Source of the DNA: Stramenopiles sp. TOSAG23-3
Taxonomy: Eukaryota; Sar
Reading direction: 5' to 3'
NCBI GenBank assembly: GCA_900128585.1
Contig: LT642839.1
Span: 1 to 10,207 of the forward strand
Length of the DNA: 10,207 nt
Positions 8,701 to 10,207 of the stretch are shown here, one piece after another (the first letter of the stretch is position 1; each line of letters opens with the position of its first letter). Made by a program: the position numbers and the translations under genes. The notes under the pieces were generated by a model. The model was not told where the DNA came from. It made no database searches and saw only the letters and a list, made by a program, of their open reading frames with translations.

Positions 8701-9432
8701 CTTTTCACCACCGTCTTGCAAAGCAGTAAAAAAATTAGCCTGGTCTTCTTCAAAAACCGCCGCTGCTTTGCAGTCGGGGACATCTGGAATAGCGATAGCT
8801 TCAATATCGGAATCCATTTGGAATTTTAATTCATCACAAATATCAATAGCATCATCAAAATGAAGTAACCATGACTGTATTTCTGGGGTACGGCCACAAA
8901 AGTCCGTAAAATCTTCTCGTGTAAGGCAGTTGTCTTTGCTTTTATTCAAATACGCGAACGCTTCTTGAGATAGCAATTCCATTGACCTTTCGTCTGGCGG
9001 TGCAATTTGGCTTAATTTACATGCTCCTGTCATTGTGGACTTCAACAATAAAGTCATCTCGTCGATGGTCATTTCGCAACTTTCGTCGAAATCAAAAAGG
9101 TTAAATATATGCAGAATCTTTTCTGTTTTCGAGAGGCCAGAAACTAGGGTTAGGGCGGCAAGAGTTTCTAAAGCGTCGATCAGACCATTATTGTCAGTGT
9201 CCAAAACGCCTTCAAACAGCGTTTCGCAAAGTCTCTCTAATGCAGGTTTTCTGATATTCCCAAGAGGAGCTTGAAGAACTGAACAAATTTCTTTAAATTC
9301 TTCCATATTGATCCCGAACCCTTCGGCCACGTCATTGAAGCTTTCCCACAGGTCATATACAGCATTTCTTTGCAGGTTCACGAAAGGCAAAGCCCCTTCT
9401 TGAAAAAGCGCACGACCCAAGACTTGTCCCAT
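2770..9432 (-). CDS. EML6: EF-hand protein with three HELP/WD40 (TAPE) units, EML5/EML6-like microtubule-associated protein
   Basis: The 2220-residue frame is intact and intronless. EML proteins bind tubulin and microtubules through TAPE domains, each a HELP motif packed into two WD40 beta-propellers. The start ATG at 9432 has A at -3 and G at +4. Residues about 20-200 hold EF-hands: two canonical loops, D78-E89 (DTDNNGLIDALE) and D114-E125 (DFDESCEMTIDE), and a weaker one at 163-174. TAPE units span about 249-868, 933-1551 and 1589-2213. Each opens with KPW, then a HELP core (WIHGYRAHD, WVHGYRSHDCRNN, FIYGYRSQDVRNN). Each carries the family words ELWGL and LGWxVQxxWP. Acidic linkers (871-896, 1561-1587) separate the units. 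Animal EML5/EML6 also have three units, roughly 1960 residues, but no EF-hand region to my knowledge. There is no N-terminal coiled coil of the EML1-4 type. Residues 1-6 (MGQVLG) fit a myristoylation pattern. The family is secure; one-to-one orthology with animal EML6 is not, so the symbol is approximate. Confidence 0.95.
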   Translation of the reverse strand: MGQVLGRALFQEGALPFVNLQRNAVYDLWESFNDVAEGFGINMEEFKEICSVLQAPLGNIRKPALERLCETLFEGVLDTDNNGLIDALETLAALTLVSGLSKTEKILHIFNLFDFDESCEMTIDEMTLLLKSTMTGACKLSQIAPPDERSMELLSQEAFAYLNKSKDNCLTREDFTDFCGRTPEIQSWLLHFDDAIDICDELKFQMDSDIEAIAIPDVPDCKAAAVFEEDQANFFTALQDGGEKNFTPLKPWHGVLEHTTPTNPPSTDSSLPDESSLQLEWIHGYRAHDTQNTVQYTVLGDFVYSAGTVCVVCNPERHDQRYMMLHTGPVCELTLHPSGKICASAEIGKLPRIIIWDVGTCEILNGLRGFHQRAVTSMAFSPNGTRLLSIGQDIWHSLAVYDWRSNTPIYSAKTVKSKVLCCYFRNDNDFVTCGISHVTFWGGKKASRKRHEGILGKIGKKQNHISLASLIDGRVLSGTMTGHIYVWDGRNCAKTIKAHDKSINVLLVCKHGLLSGGRDGRVRLWALPSIEPGAVFDVGGLGSFNPRIRSLSWSADGTRLLVGTMGSEIYEVSAGDGSNFHSGPIIQGHCKHELWGLAMNPTKPEFCTVGDDHSVRLWDIKTKTLLKMVMLDTMARCCSYSPDGQVIVVGLGARIPGVARQKKMGAFVVLEATDLTIVHEARDSKEPISQLRFSQDGKTLAIATMDSSIYLYNVEDFTSKGRCKGHSGGVKHVDFSVDDQWIQSTCNQHELLYWNAYTGEQHKAAGSLKDVEWATWTCPLGWYVQGIWPKYNDYVDFTSVTRSEDSSLLATGDNYGRLQLWRFPVKEVGAARKTYYGHSESLSNLKFSPGDQYLVSISIDRCIFQWKHVMDDVDDLADDYNRDLDSEDEDDQKDGDIWDQPQINNVVNNEEMKIIFDMEEKAIAEEKADNFKPVKPWRGSIVAPTNPPAQNTDAPKEQLELEWVHGYRSHDCRNNVMYAISNSIVTHTGRLAIVMNKEGGGFQKFMSQHTSDIIAITINTEKNLVATADIGKIPRIIIWDVVTLQTISLLKGHHRRGVNVLHFSRDGEQLLAAGLDDFHSISIYNWKFGIMTSCFPGGLQKILAAQITPNGYGVIQAGIKHIKFHSIQGRNTVSQNGLLGKKGKNQTMLCIAWVGNRPVVGTENGKLYVFEGRRLIQTVPAHTGSVNALNFCSEGVVSGGKDGFVKLWNTSLEIKIEIKVSSLGSLQPSVRSVCWDPVDNRILIGTRGSEIYEVNAANGNDLNRGPVLQGHYAFELWGLSMHPQRKEFATVGDDQTLRIWSLKHRQVLRQSKLDTMARSCCYDPSGSKIIVGLGGRVGKGRQKKDGAFLVINEDDLSVAHESRDAKQWISDIKFSPDQNTVAIASRDNKIYLYDVPSAFELKAVMDKHNSFVHQIDFSADSAYLQSCCGAFEYLCSDAEDGAAIAAISTLKDVRWDTWTLPIGWPVQGTWPTYSDGTDVRTCDRSKFGNLLVTGDNYGRLRLWRYPALDPSAGNKLYYGHGNNISKVRFAPEDDYIVSIGRNDRAIMQWKVVPFELDSALRAEDSGEDSDIDREGFFEDLDSDTEDFMAIKPWVGSSIPPTVPPIATPAKPEVSVTMDFIYGYRSQDVRNNLFYNACGAIVYHSGKTGIIYDKGDHRQLFYSGHEGGDIICLAISPCGQYVATGDESKRPLIHIWNALNGNPVSILPEYHRRAVGLLSFSADGKQLISVGHDDNHTHALYTSLSGTWIDGYLQASSKGSRYKTLFATFVSAGEFHLVTGGRNQILFWQVNGKSFECSNGLFGRKGKEQPLLCGATNGRKVVTGTVSGHLYMWEDNRLSRAVKAHDSSVNVLRSIKIGYISGGKEGGVKIWDQFCNPLKAFAVDDFSPKPYLMSVRACDYDVERAVVIIGTASSEIFEVCYQSGRVSILVEGHYRDELWGLSTHPTIPELFATAGDDHTIRVWNTALRKMVKKVLVDTMVRAIDWSPDGSMIGAGMGGNVGRGRQKKDGAMVVVSTDSMSIIHQARDSREWISDVKFSPDGKSFAIGSNDNKIYVYDVQRDFSLKAKCEKHHSFITHFDFSEDSNYIQSNCGGYELHFFNAIDGEHVHSPSICKDVDWHTQTCTLGWYVQAIWPEYVDGVEILSADRSKSKKLVCTADESGIVKLFRYPVLQKGANFVNVYGHTSNCAEASFNSHDNFLITIGAKDRSIIQWKVEITETGN
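2794..4668 (-). repeat. TAPE unit 3 (HELP plus WD40 propellers)
   Basis: Residues about 1589-2213, from AIKPWVGS to IQWKVE, ending seven residues before the stop. The HELP core is FIYGYRSQDVRNN (1619-1631). Landmarks are LFGRKGKEQ (1800-1808), DELWGLSTHP (1935-1944), GRQKKDGAM (2002-2010) and CTLGWYVQAIWP (2122-2133). It is the most divergent near the end: TADESGIVKLF (2155-2165) replaces the TGDNYGRLxLW shared by units 1 and 2. Confidence 0.9.
4780..6636 (-). repeat. TAPE unit 2 (HELP plus WD40 propellers)
   Basis: Residues about 933-1551, from PVKPWRGS to MQWKVV. The HELP core is at 961-975 (LEWVHGYRSHDCRNN), the closest of the three to the animal EML consensus as I know it. Landmarks are LLGKKGKNQ (1138-1146), FELWGLSMHP (1274-1283), GRQKKDGAF (1340-1348), LPIGWPVQGTWP (1460-1471) and TGDNYGRLRLW (1493-1503). 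An acidic linker rich in Asp and Glu precedes it. Confidence 0.9.
6829..8688 (-). repeat. TAPE unit 1 (HELP plus WD40 propellers)
   Basis: Residues about 249-868, from PLKPWHGV to FQWKHVM. The HELP core is at 279-289 (LEWIHGYRAHD). Other landmarks are LGKIGKKQ (455-462), HELWGLAMNP (592-601), ARQKKMGAF (659-667), CPLGWYVQGIWP (778-789) and TGDNYGRLQLW (811-821). It differs from the other two by the sequence IPGV before RQKK and by Met where they have Asp. Confidence 0.9.
8833..9375 (-). other. EF-hand calcium-binding region of the EML protein
   Basis: Residues about 20-200. Loop one (78-89) has Asp at 1 and 3, Asn at 5, Gly at 6, Ile at 8, Asp at 9 and Glu at 12. Loop two (114-125) has Asp at 1 and 3, Ser at 5, Glu at 7, Thr at 9 and Glu at 12. 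Both should bind calcium. The third (163-174) begins with Asn and ends with Asp, so binding is doubtful. An upstream helix with EGFGINMEEFKEI (37-49) may be half of a degenerate first hand, giving a four-hand layout. The region is in frame with the TAPE units, with no stop or intron signal between. Confidence 0.85.
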
Positions 9433-9609
9433 CTTTGCCGTGTGTTATAATTGGCGGATATTGCTGTTCTCTTACTGAAGACTGCGATCAGTTTTGATCA
9501 CCGATTTGTACCGCTGTGATGAGAGTTTGAATCGTCGATGATAACACCAACTGGAACCGCACGGTTTTTCCAACTTGCGTAAAAAATCAACGGGTTGACA
9601 TTAAGCAAC
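9433..9609 (-). promoter_or_regulatory. 5' region of the EML gene, possible promoter
   Basis: Read on the minus strand, CCGCCAATTATAA lies at 9457-9445, putting a CCAAT-like and a TATA-like word side by side. The TATA-like word ends only 12 bases before the ATG, too close for a classical TATA box with a downstream start site unless the leader is almost absent. The rest of the interval shows no other motif I can support. If the small plus-strand frame at 9610 is real, this would be a divergent promoter of about 177 bases. Confidence 0.25.
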
Positions 9610-9822
9610 ATGACTCAAAAAGTGACAGCAAAAAAATCGCCGCAAACAGATATATTGGTACTTTACTGGAAAACATTACAATTAAACCACTTTCCCAGTG
9701 CTATTCGCCTATATGACAAGCGTGTGTTGAAGGGTTTGTTATTTGTGACAAAATATTTCTCCTTAAAATCTTTCATCGTTGCTGCCAGCCTGCAGCGGTC
9801 AACGGTTCTTCGAGTTCGTTAA
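9610..9822 (+). CDS. Doubtful small open reading frame, 70 residues
   Basis: ATG at 9610 with A at -3 opens a 70-residue frame ending in TAA at 9820-9822. The product is basic (MTQKVTAKKSPQ start), with a mildly hydrophobic second half (LKGLLFV, FIVAASL) and an RSTVLRVR end. I recognise nothing and see no clear transmembrane helix or signal peptide. It is divergent to the EML gene. Chance occurrence is quite possible at this length. Confidence 0.18.
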   Translation: MTQKVTAKKSPQTDILVLYWKTLQLNHFPSAIRLYDKRVLKGLLFVTKYFSLKSFIVAASLQRSTVLRVR

Positions 9823-10207
9823 TTAAAATACAGCCTCCCCTCCCGTTCAGGCGAGAACCCCTGATCGTAGTGATTAATACTTTTACTTAACCTATTTAAA
9901 ACACTATTATCGGGCAATAGCATCAAATATAATTGTTATTAATAGGTGGAGCCCCCACCTAGAAATTCAAGAGAAGTAATTGGTAAAATTAAGTATGCCA
10001 TTTTTTTGAGGAAATATGATAGGCAAAATACTACCGCTAACAAGTACATCCAAGAAAACGCAAATTTGTTGACGACTGCTCAGGACACGGGTGTAACTGC
10101 AAGTTACTCAAAACATTATTTATATGATATTTATTAATATTACTATTTCAAATTTCTTTAAAACGAATCAGAATCAAATACTTCCAACGGGGACTTGTTC
10201 GCACAGT
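9823..10207. other. AT-rich right flank without a supportable gene
   Basis: A plus-strand frame open over 9946-10137 begins at a GTG and lacks an upstream ATG. Its product (EPPPRNSREVIGKIKYA at the start, ending YLYDIY) matches nothing I know. It could be a piece of an exon, but I cannot support it. A 7-base inverted repeat (taggtgg, agccc, ccaccta; 9943-9961) is present, but it has no T tract and is within chance expectation. No RNA gene is visible. Confidence 0.4.

Noticed and set aside
3371-9274. Many plus-strand open frames of 60-120 codons across the EML gene
   Set aside because: They lie antisense to a strongly supported conserved coding frame and have no domains or starts of interest.
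9943-9961. Hairpin taggtgg-agccc-ccaccta as a terminator or RNA element
   Set aside because: A short stem with no T tract in a eukaryotic context, within chance expectation.
1-10207. CRISPR array, tRNA or rRNA gene, prokaryotic operon or defence system
   Set aside because: No regularly spaced repeats, no cloverleaf or rRNA sequence that I recognise. The only confident gene is a eukaryotic cytoskeletal protein.

Overview
The window looks like a compact stretch of nuclear DNA from a microbial eukaryote, read with the standard genetic code. Its dominant gene is a single uninterrupted 6.66-kb frame on the minus strand for a 2220-residue protein of the echinoderm microtubule-associated protein-like (EML) family. 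Three complete HELP plus double-WD40-propeller (TAPE) units sit behind an N-terminal EF-hand region. This protein type is known from flagellated and ciliated eukaryotes. The lack of introns and the tight spacing suggest a protist. A stramenopile is my guess, but the sequence does not prove it.

Layout, left to right. (1) 2-766, plus strand: an open frame running in from the left edge, probably the 3' end of an unrecognised gene, with a 21-bp tandem duplication that copies its stop codon. (2) 833-1172, plus strand: the 5' remnant of a secreted ELWKTDGT-repeat protein. It has a signal peptide and two 48-residue repeat units, is broken by a one-base insertion and ends abruptly inside the second repeat. 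(3) About 1358-1971: an island visibly richer in G+C than its surroundings, carrying degraded minus-strand coding-like frames; an old mobile-element insertion is the likeliest reading. (4) 2097-2405, plus strand: an open frame with no good start codon and an acidic tail, probably a terminal exon or gene fragment. (5) 2406-2769: AT-rich convergent spacer holding a candidate polyadenylation signal for the EML gene. (6) 2770-9432, minus strand: the EML gene. (7) 9433-10207: its 5' region, a doubtful 70-residue plus-strand frame, and otherwise nothing recognisable.

The pieces do not form an operon or a system. One long, apparently intact cytoskeletal gene sits beside a left flank of fragments, frameshifts, tandem duplication and foreign-looking composition, which looks like a decaying accessory segment. 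The most interesting item is the calcium-sensor (EF-hand) plus triple-TAPE architecture, with an N-terminus that also fits an N-myristoylation pattern.
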